Shown here: positions 38,601 to 45,949 of the stretch, piece after piece
Numbering within the stretch: position 1 is the first letter of the stretch
Layout of the letters: each line of letters begins with the position of its first letter
NCBI RefSeq assembly: GCF_012396125.1
Contig: NZ_JAAXOX010000002.1
Span: forward strand, 496,001-560,000
Length of the DNA: 64,000 nt
Origin: Cellulomonas denverensis
GTDB lineage: Bacteria; Actinomycetota; Actinomycetes; Actinomycetales; Cellulomonadaceae
Direction of reading: 5' to 3'
Position numbers and translations under genes: made by a program
Notes under the pieces: generated by a model
Seen by the model: only the letters and a program-made list of their open reading frames with translations
Told to the model about the DNA's origin: nothing
The model's database searches: none

Positions 38601-40059
38601 CGCCGACCAGGCCCAGGTCCCCTTCCGCTACCGGCCCGACGAGGAGGGCGCGTTCGCCGTCTACGGCAACTCCGGCGCGGGTAAGTCCACCGTCCTGCGG
38701 TCGGTCGCGGTCTCGGCGGCCACCGCCCGCGGCCGAGTGGAGATCTACGGCCTCGACTTCGCCGGGGGCGGCCTCGCCATGCTCGAGGCGCTGCCCCAGG
38801 TCGGGTCGATCATCAGCGGGACGGACACCGAGCGGGTGCTGCGGCTGACCCGCGACCTGGTGGCCACCCTGGAGTCCCGTGCTGAGGCGTTCTCCGCAAG
38901 CAGAGCCGCCTCGATCGCGGAGTATCGATCCCTTACTGGTCGGGACGAACCGCGGATCTTCCTACTACTCGACGGGTTTGCGGCGTTCCGGGAGAACTAC
39001 GAGGGCCAGCTCGGACGCTCCGTCGTCTTTGCGGCCTTTGCCCAACTAATCGCCGAGGGCCGTGCCGTCGGGATCCATGTAGTCGTCTCCGCGGATCGCC
39101 CGCAGGCATTTCCGAGTTCTATGTTCAGTGCGATCTCCCGGCGACTCGTGTTGCGACAGTCCGACGAGAACTCATACCTCACTCTCGGCGTAGCGAGAGA
39201 CATTCTCAATCCCACCACCGAACCGGGGCGTGGTGTCATGTCAGGATCGACGGACGCGATCCAGATTGGCGTCATTGACGCCACCCCCTCTCCGAAAGCC
39301 CAAAGTGAGGCGATCGAGGCACTCGCCGAGACCCTGGCCCGTGAAGGCGCCTCGGTGGCTGCGGAGATTCGCCGACTTCCCGACCTGATCGAACTGAATA
39401 CTCTTCCAACCGACGTTGACGGAGACCCGCTCCTGGGTGTCGCCGACGACGACCTTGAACCGGTCGGATTCCAGCGTTCCGGAGTCATGATCGTGGCGGG
39501 ACTTTCAGGCACGGGACGGAGCACCGCGTTGATCACTCTCGCGCGTTCTCTGCGGCGGCACCGAGAAGAGGCGCCCTTGTACTATGGCGGGCCCCGGAAC
39601 TCCGTCGTCGCGGCGACTCAATTGTGGGACCGGTGTGCTATCGGTCCCACCGACATCGCGGAACTTGCGACGTCTCTCTTGCCGGTATTCGAACAGCCAG
39701 CAGAGGAGGGCCGGGGCGCGACCTTCCTAATCGAAGGAGTCACGGCCCACATCAACGGCGAGGCAGACTCGGCTCTCATCGCGCTGATCAGGGCCGCCCG
39801 ATCCAATGGCCACCTAATTATCGCGGAATCTGAGAGTTCAACATGGAACTCGTCATGGACATTGGCGAGCGAAATCAAGAGCGAACGCCGCGGCATCATC
39901 CTTCAACCAGAACAGTCGGACGGGGACAGCATCGTTCGCACCCAGTTCCCACGTGTCCGACGGGCCGACAACCCTCCGGGGCGGGGACTGTACGCGGAAG
40001 CAGGCCGAACACGCCTGGTCCAACTGCCGATCAGCCAACAACATAGGACGGATACATGA
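35665..40059 (+). CDS. essC: Type VII secretion ATPase, FHA-FtsK (EssC-like)
   Basis: The motor and membrane core of a type VII system; 1464 residues. Residues 1-85 are a ubiquitin- or FHA-like domain. An FHA domain follows at about 95-190 (G-R at 120-121, S-R-L-H at 135-138, then D-A-G-S-A-N-G-V), and two membrane helices lie at about 235-272. Three FtsK-like ATPase domains follow. D1 has intact G-G-T-T-G-A-G-K-S (674-682) and Asp781-Glu782; D2 has G-N-S-G-A-G-K-S-T (1001-1009) and L-L-L-D near 1102; D3 has G-L-S-G-T-G-R-S-T (1279-1287), with Arg for the P-loop Lys. The single-chain FHA-first layout is that of EssC (T7SSb), not the mycobacterial EccC. GC content drops sharply after about codon 1072. 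Confidence 0.92.
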   Translation: MRTRVVLRRPRAATPVTITTEATATVGDLADALVRADPASAVPGEPELSIHRPDDVDFRRIRRDTSLSEAGFRAGSTIAVTPRDASEITSGSAAVARLVVVAGPDSGQEIELGAGVATIGRGPDCDLRLTDSQVSRLHARLLVGDQIEVVDAGSANGVLIGDGPVSRSVVRPDDILVLGNTQLQVLVIDPDATDHTTGATGAVVAYNRSPRLVQRYPERTVPAPDVPTPPNPTKFPILALIAPMVMGAAMFTFTRNPMSLMFVALSPMMMLGNWWNSRSSGKKKFGTESVAFDEALDLLRRQIEVDHTLEREARLAESPATRETVGAALGLAPVLWSARPREPGFLTLRLGTGTAPSRTVIEPPNRGTSDPQMWERLRQTLAELTDVPGVPHVADLTDLGVLGVAGEIAAAEPVARALLAQIACLHSPAELVIAGVASHASAARWDWLSWLPHVDSPHSPLGAHLATSPAACATVITQVEELIAQRTGGNSSRNGPPLPWVVLLVEDDAPAERGRLVRIAEEGLAAGVIVIWRADTQRRLPASCRAVLIADEAGARTGRTEDGIWYDVVPETLDEVTAMTLGRHLAGVTDAGALTLDESDLPRAVGYLGVAGAEIAADPGAVVERWHETGSILNRQGEPVRRGSDAHLRGVIGQGTDGEFVLDLRSQGPHALVGGTTGAGKSEFLQAWVMGMAAAHSPDRVTFLFVDYKGGAAFADCVKLPHCVGLVTDLAGHLVRRALTSLRAELRYREHLLSQAQAKDLLSLERTGDPRTPPALVIVVDEFAALVQEIPEFVDGVVDVAQRGRSLGLHLVLATQRPAGVIKDNLRANTNLRIALRMADESDSSDVLGSPMAAHFDPRIPGRGAVRTGPGRLAMFQTGYVGGRSDSAPPPVSIGIESLTFGPGEEWTVPPPPEALIPRPKDGPTDAARIVDTLCRAAEQADIPVPRRPWLDELPGIIALDLDSGHTDDDLPLGMIDVPADQAQVPFRYRPDEEGAFAVYGNSGAGKSTVLRSVAVSAATARGRVEIYGLDFAGGGLAMLEALPQVGSIISGTDTERVLRLTRDLVATLESRAEAFSASRAASIAEYRSLTGRDEPRIFLLLDGFAAFRENYEGQLGRSVVFAAFAQLIAEGRAVGIHVVVSADRPQAFPSSMFSAISRRLVLRQSDENSYLTLGVARDILNPTTEPGRGVMSGSTDAIQIGVIDATPSPKAQSEAIEALAETLAREGASVAAEIRRLPDLIELNTLPTDVDGDPLLGVADDDLEPVGFQRSGVMIVAGLSGTGRSTALITLARSLRRHREEAPLYYGGPRNSVVAATQLWDRCAIGPTDIAELATSLLPVFEQPAEEGRGATFLIEGVTAHINGEADSALIALIRAARSNGHLIIAESESSTWNSSWTLASEIKSERRGIILQPEQSDGDSIVRTQFPRVRRADNPPGRGLYAEAGRTRLVQLPISQQHRTDT

Positions 40060-40328
40060 GCGATCTCAGAACGAATGATGCGGCGATCGACAGCGCCGCG
40101 ACCGCTTTGGGAAATTTCCACAACAGCGTGATCTTCGAGCCGTTCTGGCCATCGCTCGATTCGTGCGGATCGGACCGCGTCAGCGGCGCGTTTCAACAGG
40201 CTCTCGCCCTGATGTTCGGGCAAGATCGAACCATGCGACAAAGCTGGGGGAACGTGGGGCAGCAACTCAAGCAATCCGTGCAGAGCTACAACGCCGCAGA
40301 TCGTAACGTCGCCGCAATGGGAGGATGA
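40056..40328 (+). CDS. Small WXG100-like protein
   Basis: 90 residues, predicted as two helices (about 7-25 and 40-85) around a loop with P-F-W-P-S-L-D-S-C-G; a W-G-N lies in helix 2. The size, helical pattern and place next to essC fit a WXG100-like partner or chaperone of the following large protein, but sequence identity to EsxA/EsxB is not evident. ATG 40056 overlaps the essC stop (ATGA). It lies inside the low-GC module. Confidence 0.7.
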   Translation: MSDLRTNDAAIDSAATALGNFHNSVIFEPFWPSLDSCGSDRVSGAFQQALALMFGQDRTMRQSWGNVGQQLKQSVQSYNAADRNVAAMGG

Positions 40329-40331
40329 CAC

Positions 40332-42521
40332 GTGGTCAATCTCGATCCCGCACAGGGGGATACACTCCAAGTCAGGGGCGCCGCGACCCGAATCCGCGGA
40401 TACTCACAAGGACTGGTCAATGACCGGCGCACCGCGAACAATCAGACCGCCGTGGTGGACAGTGGCTCATGGACAGGGCTGGCCGCCGACTCATTCAGCG
40501 CAACGATGAGCGGCCTGTCGACAATGGCCGCAGGAGTGGTCGACGGGTGGGACAGACTCGCCAGTGCATTGGACTCCTACGCGACCCAGCTCGAGAACCT
40601 TCAAGAAGAGGCCGACGCGACGCTCGAGCGATACCGGACCTGCGACGAGCGCGTCGCCACCGCCCAGCGAAACCTGACCAGGGCCGAAAGCAGCGGGACC
40701 GGTGCAACTGGTCTCACCGGCGAACTGACTTCTGCCCGCCTGGCCCGCGCCCAGGTCGAGACTGAGATGACGGAGATCGAGTCGCGGCGAACCGCACTCG
40801 ACGATCAGATCGCGACGTTGCTGCTGGAGGCCCCGGGCGGGAGCACATCTCAATGGCGCGCGCTCACGACCAGCGCTGATGGCCGGCGACTGACTGATCA
40901 GCAGATCATCGACAATATCCTTGAGATCCTGAACGACGGGACCGTCACCACCGAGGACCTGGACCTGCTGCGACAGTTCCTCCTCCAGTACGGCAGCAAT
41001 CCCGACATGTGCGACAAGTTCTTCACAGCCCTGGGCGCGGAGGGGTTCGTCGAGCTGCAAGAGGCCGTGTTGGCGGTCACTCCCGTCGACGACGAGGACT
41101 TTCAGCGCGCCCGAGACTTGATCAGCGCACTCAACAACGGCCTTGCCCTCGCGAGCCAGCAATGGTCGCCCGCAACCTGCGAGCAGTACGGATCCGACCT
41201 GATCGATGCGATCGAGGACGCCGATTCGTCGGCGATGGTCACCGTGCCGGGCGTTTTGGCCACCAGCGGACTGAACCCTTATGTCGGGTTGGGCTCAATG
41301 GAACGACTCGAGCACATCCGGACCCACGACCCGGTCCTGTTTGAGAAGATCGGGCTCGAACGCGATCCACTGACCCTGTCCGGTGACGCCGGGCAGGCTG
41401 CCTGGATTCTCGGCACCGGTGCCGTTGCAGACCTGGCGACAAGCATCTTCACGAACCTGTCGTTGATTCCGACCGAGGCACTCGCATTCTTTGGCAATCC
41501 AGATTCGGCGCAATCCGCCGCGCGCACTGACTATTGGTTCTATGAGCGCGACTGGTCGGTGACAGGGTTTGAAGCCCCAACAGGCCTCCTCAGCAGCATG
41601 ACCAATTCCCCCGCTCTCCAGGCTGGGCGCTATAGCGCAGACAGCACCAGTTCGTGGGCATCTCTAACCTCGTTCGTCAGTCGCGCACTAGAAGGCCTCG
41701 GAGCGAACCCGAGTTACACGATGACCACTACGTCAGCAACTGCCAAGCTCAACATCGTCAACGCTTTGACACCTTACATGGCCGAAATTGCGGCTCAGGC
41801 CAATGGGACAACTTCGGAAGTCACTAGATGGATATTCACTGCAGACGGAAAACTCGCGACCATCACGCTCAGCACTAATCAGGGCAATCTTGCGAGGGTC
41901 TTGGGTGTCGCATTGACAGACCCTGGCGCGCTGCGCACATACGGCACAGCCCTGAACATCTGGCAGAGTGACGTAATTGCGGCGATTAACGAAGGGAGAA
42001 TCCCGGTCGATTCACTTTCGGAGGCGCTGTCGATGATAGGATCAGCTCAGGGGTTGGCCAGTGCCTACGGCGCCGAGATTGCTAGTCACGCCAGCGCCGT
42101 CAGCGAGGCCCACCGGCAGCAACTCGACCTTGCTTTCGCCCTGCTGTCGCTGGTCCCCTCGGTTGATACCGGGTACAAGATTGCGGATTATGTTTCAGGG
42201 GTTGTGTCTGGAAACATGCAGGGCGTACTAGAGTCCCTAGATCCGCAAATCCTTGGCCCGGACCAGGTTCGTCAGCTCAGTACGCATCCCAGAACCACCG
42301 CTGGCGCGGCACTCAGGGATAGCCTTGCGACAGCCTTCGACCTGTCGGACGAATTGACTGCGCAGCTGGGGAATAGCCCCGAGTCTGAGGTGTACACGAG
42401 TTACGACACGGCGTCTAATGCATTTACTCAATTGGACTCCACGGGCAGCTACTCGATCGTGCCACCTGGGGGCGCATCAGATCCGACCGTCGTTCCCATC
42501 CCCCGCGGAGACATGCCATGA
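40332..42521 (+). CDS. Candidate type VII substrate with WXG100-like head (DUF6571-like)
   Basis: 729 residues. The N-terminal 150 form a WXG100/LXG-like helical hairpin with S-W-T-G-L-A-A-D-S-F (Trp47-x-Gly49), followed by a long charged coiled coil (about 85-160). The rest is mostly helical; segments such as F-F-T-A-L-G-A-E-G-F and the F-E-A-P-T-G-L-L-S-S-M-T region recall DUF6571 proteins found beside actinobacterial type VII genes (from memory). No catalytic motif or signal peptide is visible. GTG 40332 follows GGAGG. Low GC. A toxin function is possible but not shown. Confidence 0.75.
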   Translation: MVNLDPAQGDTLQVRGAATRIRGYSQGLVNDRRTANNQTAVVDSGSWTGLAADSFSATMSGLSTMAAGVVDGWDRLASALDSYATQLENLQEEADATLERYRTCDERVATAQRNLTRAESSGTGATGLTGELTSARLARAQVETEMTEIESRRTALDDQIATLLLEAPGGSTSQWRALTTSADGRRLTDQQIIDNILEILNDGTVTTEDLDLLRQFLLQYGSNPDMCDKFFTALGAEGFVELQEAVLAVTPVDDEDFQRARDLISALNNGLALASQQWSPATCEQYGSDLIDAIEDADSSAMVTVPGVLATSGLNPYVGLGSMERLEHIRTHDPVLFEKIGLERDPLTLSGDAGQAAWILGTGAVADLATSIFTNLSLIPTEALAFFGNPDSAQSAARTDYWFYERDWSVTGFEAPTGLLSSMTNSPALQAGRYSADSTSSWASLTSFVSRALEGLGANPSYTMTTTSATAKLNIVNALTPYMAEIAAQANGTTSEVTRWIFTADGKLATITLSTNQGNLARVLGVALTDPGALRTYGTALNIWQSDVIAAINEGRIPVDSLSEALSMIGSAQGLASAYGAEIASHASAVSEAHRQQLDLAFALLSLVPSVDTGYKIADYVSGVVSGNMQGVLESLDPQILGPDQVRQLSTHPRTTAGAALRDSLATAFDLSDELTAQLGNSPESEVYTSYDTASNAFTQLDSTGSYSIVPPGGASDPTVVPIPRGDMP

Positions 42522-43258
42522 CCACATGGATCAAGAATCACCGCCCGGCCGCCGTCGCCGCTGCTCTGGTCCTGTTATTGGCTCTCGCGTTCGCGGCGTT
42601 GTATTCGAACGCAGACGCAAGTCGCGAGGCCGCATTGGGTATCGATCCGTCTCCCACGCCTATCATCCCGCGGTACCCCGCAGCCCCGCTGGATAGTCTC
42701 GCCCCGGCCCTCGATGCGACCAACCCTCTCGAAGACACCGACGCCGTGCGCACCATCCGCGCCACCTATGCCGCCATCGCATGGTCGGGACTCGCCAACA
42801 GCGAGGAGTTTGCCCAGTTCTCGCGGTATATCTCGACGGACAATCGACAGTTCACCAGCATGCTTCGAGAGGAGAGATTCTGGTATCTCTCGTTCCAGCT
42901 CGGACCCGTGCCATTCACGCCCGTTGACATCCGGAGCTCTGGACAAGGCACACAGATCGTCACCGTGTGCATGACCCGCAGCCCGGTCATCTATCACCCG
43001 CGGCAGGACCGTGTCGACGCCTCCGATGATCGAAAAGCGACCAGAGCCGCGTTCGAGGTCTATCCCCTCTCGGACAGAGAGCTCGTGCAGCTATCCAACT
43101 ACGACGTCCACCCGGGCGATCTCCGCATGCGGATGGCCAGTCAGCAGGCTGCCGATGTCGACTGTTCTGGCGTCGACAACGTCCAGCAGGTCTTCACCAA
43201 CTGGGAGGATCACGTCGTCACCTGGCGCCCCGACCCCAGTTCTGAGGCCACGAACTAG
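42518..43258 (+). CDS. Membrane-anchored protein of unknown function
   Basis: 246 residues. One membrane helix at about 11-30 after a basic start (W-I-K-N-H-R-P), then a Pro-rich linker (S-P-T-P-I-I-P-R-Y-P) and a soluble domain of about 190 residues predicted outside the cell, with two cysteines (C-M-T-R-S and V-D-C-S-G). No recognised family. ATG 42518 overlaps the candidate substrate gene (ATGA), so the two are probably used together; roles such as a surface partner, immunity factor or secretion accessory are all open. Last gene of the low-GC module. Confidence 0.72.
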   Translation: MTTWIKNHRPAAVAAALVLLLALAFAALYSNADASREAALGIDPSPTPIIPRYPAAPLDSLAPALDATNPLEDTDAVRTIRATYAAIAWSGLANSEEFAQFSRYISTDNRQFTSMLREERFWYLSFQLGPVPFTPVDIRSSGQGTQIVTVCMTRSPVIYHPRQDRVDASDDRKATRAAFEVYPLSDRELVQLSNYDVHPGDLRMRMASQQAADVDCSGVDNVQQVFTNWEDHVVTWRPDPSSEATN

Positions 43259-43289
43259 GCCCGGACTCGACAGCCCCCCGCGGCGCGGT

Positions 43290-44339
43290 TCAGGCGACGT
43301 CCTCGTCCCCCGTCAACACCCCCGCCTCACGCAGCCCCGCCGCCAGCTCCGCCCCGTCCGCCCCGGTCACGAACACCGTCTCCACCCGCTCCAACTCCGC
43401 CATCCCCTCCCGCGCGGACGGCAGCGGCACCGGCGTCCCGCTGGCCACCACCTGCTCGACCGGGGTGAGCTCGCGGATGGCAACCGCCTCGACCCGGCCG
43501 GGGCGGGCGGCGTCGAAGGCACGGTAGATCTCGGGGTCGTGCTGGCCGTTGTCGCCGATCAGGACCCAGCGCAGGTGGGGGAACTCGTCGGAGAGCCGGA
43601 TCAGGGTGTCGGCCTTGTGGGCGCGGCCGGAGCGGAACAGGGCGGTTCCGGTGGGGCCGAAGTCGGTGAGCAGGAGCGCGCCGGAGGGCAGGCCGACGCG
43701 GGTGAGGAAGCGGCCGAGTGCGCCGGCGGTGTTCCAGGCGCCGTTGGACAGGTAGAAGACCGGGGTGGGGCCGTCGGCGGTGAGTGCGCGGTAGAGGTCG
43801 GGCATGCCGGGGACGGGGCTGCGGCCGGATTCGCTGCGGACCAGGAAGTTCCAGGCGGCGATGTGCGGGCGGGGAACCAGGGTGACCAGGACGGTGTCGT
43901 CGATGTCGGAGACCAGGGCGCGCCGGGCGGTGGGGTCGACGATGTGGATCGGGGCGGGGATGGCCTGGTCGCCGCCGGGGACGGTGAGCAGGAGGGTCTG
44001 CGGGCCGGTGTCGAGGGTGACCGGTATGGTGGTGTCGACGTAGCCGCCGCGGTCGGTGCGGACCAGGTCGAGCAGGGCGCCGTCGGGGCGGCGGATCTCG
44101 ACCTCGGCGCCGGCGAGTTCGGCGGTGAGCAGGTTGCGCCAGCCGCGGCGGGCGGTGGAGCCGGGGGTGGGCGCGAGGGGGTCGCTGAGCAGAACGCGGG
44201 CGCGGATCCGGGCCCACTCGGTCGAGCCGTAGGACGGGTAGGCGACGATTCGGGGGACGAACCCGTGCCGGGCCAGCCGACGGGCGAGGCGGGTGTTGAT
44301 CCGGTCCTCGGTGCGGGCGGTCCAGGCGGCGAAGCTCAT
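43290..44339 (-). CDS. App1-family (DUF2183) phosphatidate phosphatase-like protein
   Basis: A 349-residue protein with a HAD-like catalytic core. The nucleophile motif V-S-D-I-D-D-T-V is near residue 144, F-Y-L-S-N-G-A-W-N follows, and K-A-D-T-L-I-R-L and W-V-L-I-G-D-N-G-Q-H-D-P-E-I-Y supply the Lys and acidic motifs. This matches the App1 phosphatidate phosphatase family of yeast and actinobacteria. The N-terminal 130 residues form a beta-sandwich. It probably acts on phospholipid or a related phosphate ester. ATG 44339; 10 nt after the lysG stop, same strand. Confidence 0.88.
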   Translation of the reverse strand: MSFAAWTARTEDRINTRLARRLARHGFVPRIVAYPSYGSTEWARIRARVLLSDPLAPTPGSTARRGWRNLLTAELAGAEVEIRRPDGALLDLVRTDRGGYVDTTIPVTLDTGPQTLLLTVPGGDQAIPAPIHIVDPTARRALVSDIDDTVLVTLVPRPHIAAWNFLVRSESGRSPVPGMPDLYRALTADGPTPVFYLSNGAWNTAGALGRFLTRVGLPSGALLLTDFGPTGTALFRSGRAHKADTLIRLSDEFPHLRWVLIGDNGQHDPEIYRAFDAARPGRVEAVAIRELTPVEQVVASGTPVPLPSAREGMAELERVETVFVTGADGAELAAGLREAGVLTGDEDVA

Positions 44340-44349
44340 CGGGCCAGTA

Positions 44350-45198
44350 TCACCGCAGGTGGGCGGCGGCCGCCGCTCGAACGGCGGCGCCGACCTGTTC
44401 CAGAGCGCGGGTGGCGAGCGACCACTGCTGCCAGTGCAGGGTGACGTCGGTGGGGTGCTGGTCGAGGACGGTGAGACCGTGGATCTCGGTCTCGGGGAGC
44501 ATGCCCCAGCCCATGCCGAGCCGGACGGCGGTGGCGAAGTCGGCGGAGGCGGGCACGTGGTGCCGGGGTGGGGCGGCGGGGTCGACGCCGTGGTCGCGGA
44601 GGAAGGCGTCCTGCAGGTCGTCCTTGCGGTCGAAGACCACGACCGGGGCGCGGCGCAGGGCCTCGGGGGTGGCGCCGTCCGGGAACAGTTCGGGGCGGGC
44701 GGTGGCCGGCAGGTAGCGCAGGGAGCCGAGCCGATGGGCGGTGCAGCCCTGGACCGGCCGGCCGCTGGTGGTGATGGCGGCCATCACGGTGCCCTCGCGC
44801 AGCAGAGCGACCGAGTGGGCCTCGTCCTCGCGGTGCAGGTCGAAGGCGATGTCGTCTGCGAACGGGGCGAGTGCAGGCAGCACCCAACTGCCGAGGGAGT
44901 CGCTGTTGACCGCGATCGGCAGCCGGGTGTGCCGGTCGGTGTGGCCGGTGGCGTCCTGGCGGGCTTGGTCGCCGAGGGCGATCACCTGACGGGCCAGGCG
45001 GAGGTAGATCCGGCCGGCCTCGGTGACTCCGGCGGGGCGGGTGCGGCGGACCAGCACCTGGCCGACGGCGGACTCGAGGGCGCGGATCCGCTGCGAGACG
45101 GCGGACTGGGTGAGGTGCAGGTGGTCGGCGGCGGCCTCGAAGGAGCCGTGGTCGATCACGGCCAGCAGGGCGCGCAGCTGGGGCAGATCGGCTTCCAT
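44350..45198 (-). CDS. lysG: LysG/ArgP-type LysR regulator
   Basis: A LysR-type activator of 282 residues. The N-terminal HTH (Q-L-R-A-L-L-A-V-I-D-H-G-S-F-E-A-A-A-D-H-L-H-L-T-Q-S-A-V-S-Q-R-I) matches the ArgP/LysG subgroup, and the rest is the effector domain. In this subgroup intracellular Lys/Arg/His activates the divergent exporter. The adjacent lysE at 45269 and the dyads in the 70-bp gap support that assignment. Confidence 0.92.
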   Translation of the reverse strand: MEADLPQLRALLAVIDHGSFEAAADHLHLTQSAVSQRIRALESAVGQVLVRRTRPAGVTEAGRIYLRLARQVIALGDQARQDATGHTDRHTRLPIAVNSDSLGSWVLPALAPFADDIAFDLHREDEAHSVALLREGTVMAAITTSGRPVQGCTAHRLGSLRYLPATARPELFPDGATPEALRRAPVVVFDRKDDLQDAFLRDHGVDPAAPPRHHVPASADFATAVRLGMGWGMLPETEIHGLTVLDQHPTDVTLHWQQWSLATRALEQVGAAVRAAAAAHLR

Positions 45199-45209
45199 CA
45201 GAACAGCTT

Positions 45210-45224
45210 ATGCTCGGGCAGCAT
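45210..45224. promoter_or_regulatory. LysR-type T-N11-A box
   Basis: ATGCTCGGGCAGCAT: perfect 5-bp arms with the T-N11-A spacing of LysR-family recognition sites, between lysG and lysE. Confidence 0.6.
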
Positions 45225-45240
45225 CAGTCATTGGACTGAT
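45223..45240. promoter_or_regulatory. Second dyad and lysE -35 region
   Basis: ATCAGTC-ATTG-GACTGAT is a perfect 7-bp dyad that contains TTGGAC (45231-45236), a possible -35 box for lysE. The expected -10 region (CCTAGCG near 45254) is weak, as expected for an activated promoter. Confidence 0.55.
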
Positions 45241-45268
45241 ATGCGGGACGCACCCTAGCGTCGCGGCC

Positions 45269-45883
45269 ATGACCTCTCTGCTCGCCGGGCTCGCGTTCGG
45301 GCTGTCGCTGATCGTGGCCATCGGGGCGCAGAACGCCTTCGTGCTGCGGGTGGGGCTGACGCGGCGGCAGGTGCTGCCGGTGGTGGCGGTGTGCGCGATC
45401 AGCGATCTGGCGCTGATCGGGGCGGGGGTGGCCGGGCTCGGCGTGCTGGTGGACCGGCATCCGGCGGTGCTCACGGTGGCTCGGATCGCCGGGGCGGCCT
45501 TCCTCACCGGGTACGCGGTGCTGGCGATCCGCCGCGCGGTGCGCCCGGCGGCGCTGAGCGTCGAGGACACCGGCGTGGCGCGGCCGCCGCGGCTGGCCGG
45601 CACGGTGGGAACCGCCCTGGCGCTGACCTGGCTGAACCCGCATGTGTACCTGGACACCGTGGTGCTGCTCGGCTCGGTGGCGGCCGGGTACGGTGAGCTG
45701 CGCTGGTGGTTCGGGGCGGGGGCGATGTTGGGGTCGCTGCTGTGGTTCACCGCGCTGGGCTACGGGGCGCGGCTGCTGACGCCGCTGTTCGCCCGGCCGC
45801 GGGCCTGGCGGGTGCTGGACGGGGTGATCGCCGCGGTGATGCTGGCGATCGCGGCCGGGCTGCTGCTCGGGCTGCGGGGGTGA
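45269..45883 (+). CDS. lysE: LysE/ArgO-family basic amino acid exporter
   Basis: A 204-residue, six-helix membrane exporter for lysine and/or arginine. The N-terminus has the family signature I-V-A-I-G-A-Q-N-A-F-V-L-R-V-G-L, and the middle has T-W-L-N-P-H-V-Y-L-D-T-V-V-L-L-G. Divergent from lysG, its expected activator. ATG 45269 is chosen; no clear ribosome binding site precedes it. Confidence 0.95.
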   Translation: MTSLLAGLAFGLSLIVAIGAQNAFVLRVGLTRRQVLPVVAVCAISDLALIGAGVAGLGVLVDRHPAVLTVARIAGAAFLTGYAVLAIRRAVRPAALSVEDTGVARPPRLAGTVGTALALTWLNPHVYLDTVVLLGSVAAGYGELRWWFGAGAMLGSLLWFTALGYGARLLTPLFARPRAWRVLDGVIAAVMLAIAAGLLLGLRG

Positions 45884-45949
45884 GGGAGGCCCACTCCACC
45901 ACGAGGGCGGGCGACGGCCGGTTTCTGCCGGCGCACCAGGGTGAGGAGC

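Larger units (their letters stand above)
38880..43258. other. Low-GC, recently exchanged module (essC 3' part plus cargo genes)
   Basis: Up to about 38,880 the sequence has the host's strong GC3 bias. From there to the stop of the last operon gene it uses many A/T-ending codons (CTA, ACT, TTT, GTA, AAT). By direct count, 41761-41820 is 53% GC against 70% for 37681-37740. High GC resumes at once after 43,258. No integrase, IS or att-like repeat marks the edges. Confidence 0.8.

Noticed and set aside
38880-43258. Low-GC block as an integrated mobile element or prophage
   Set aside because: No integrase, transposase, IS ends, tRNA target or direct repeats are seen at its edges, and the left edge lies inside an intact reading frame; allelic exchange explains it better.
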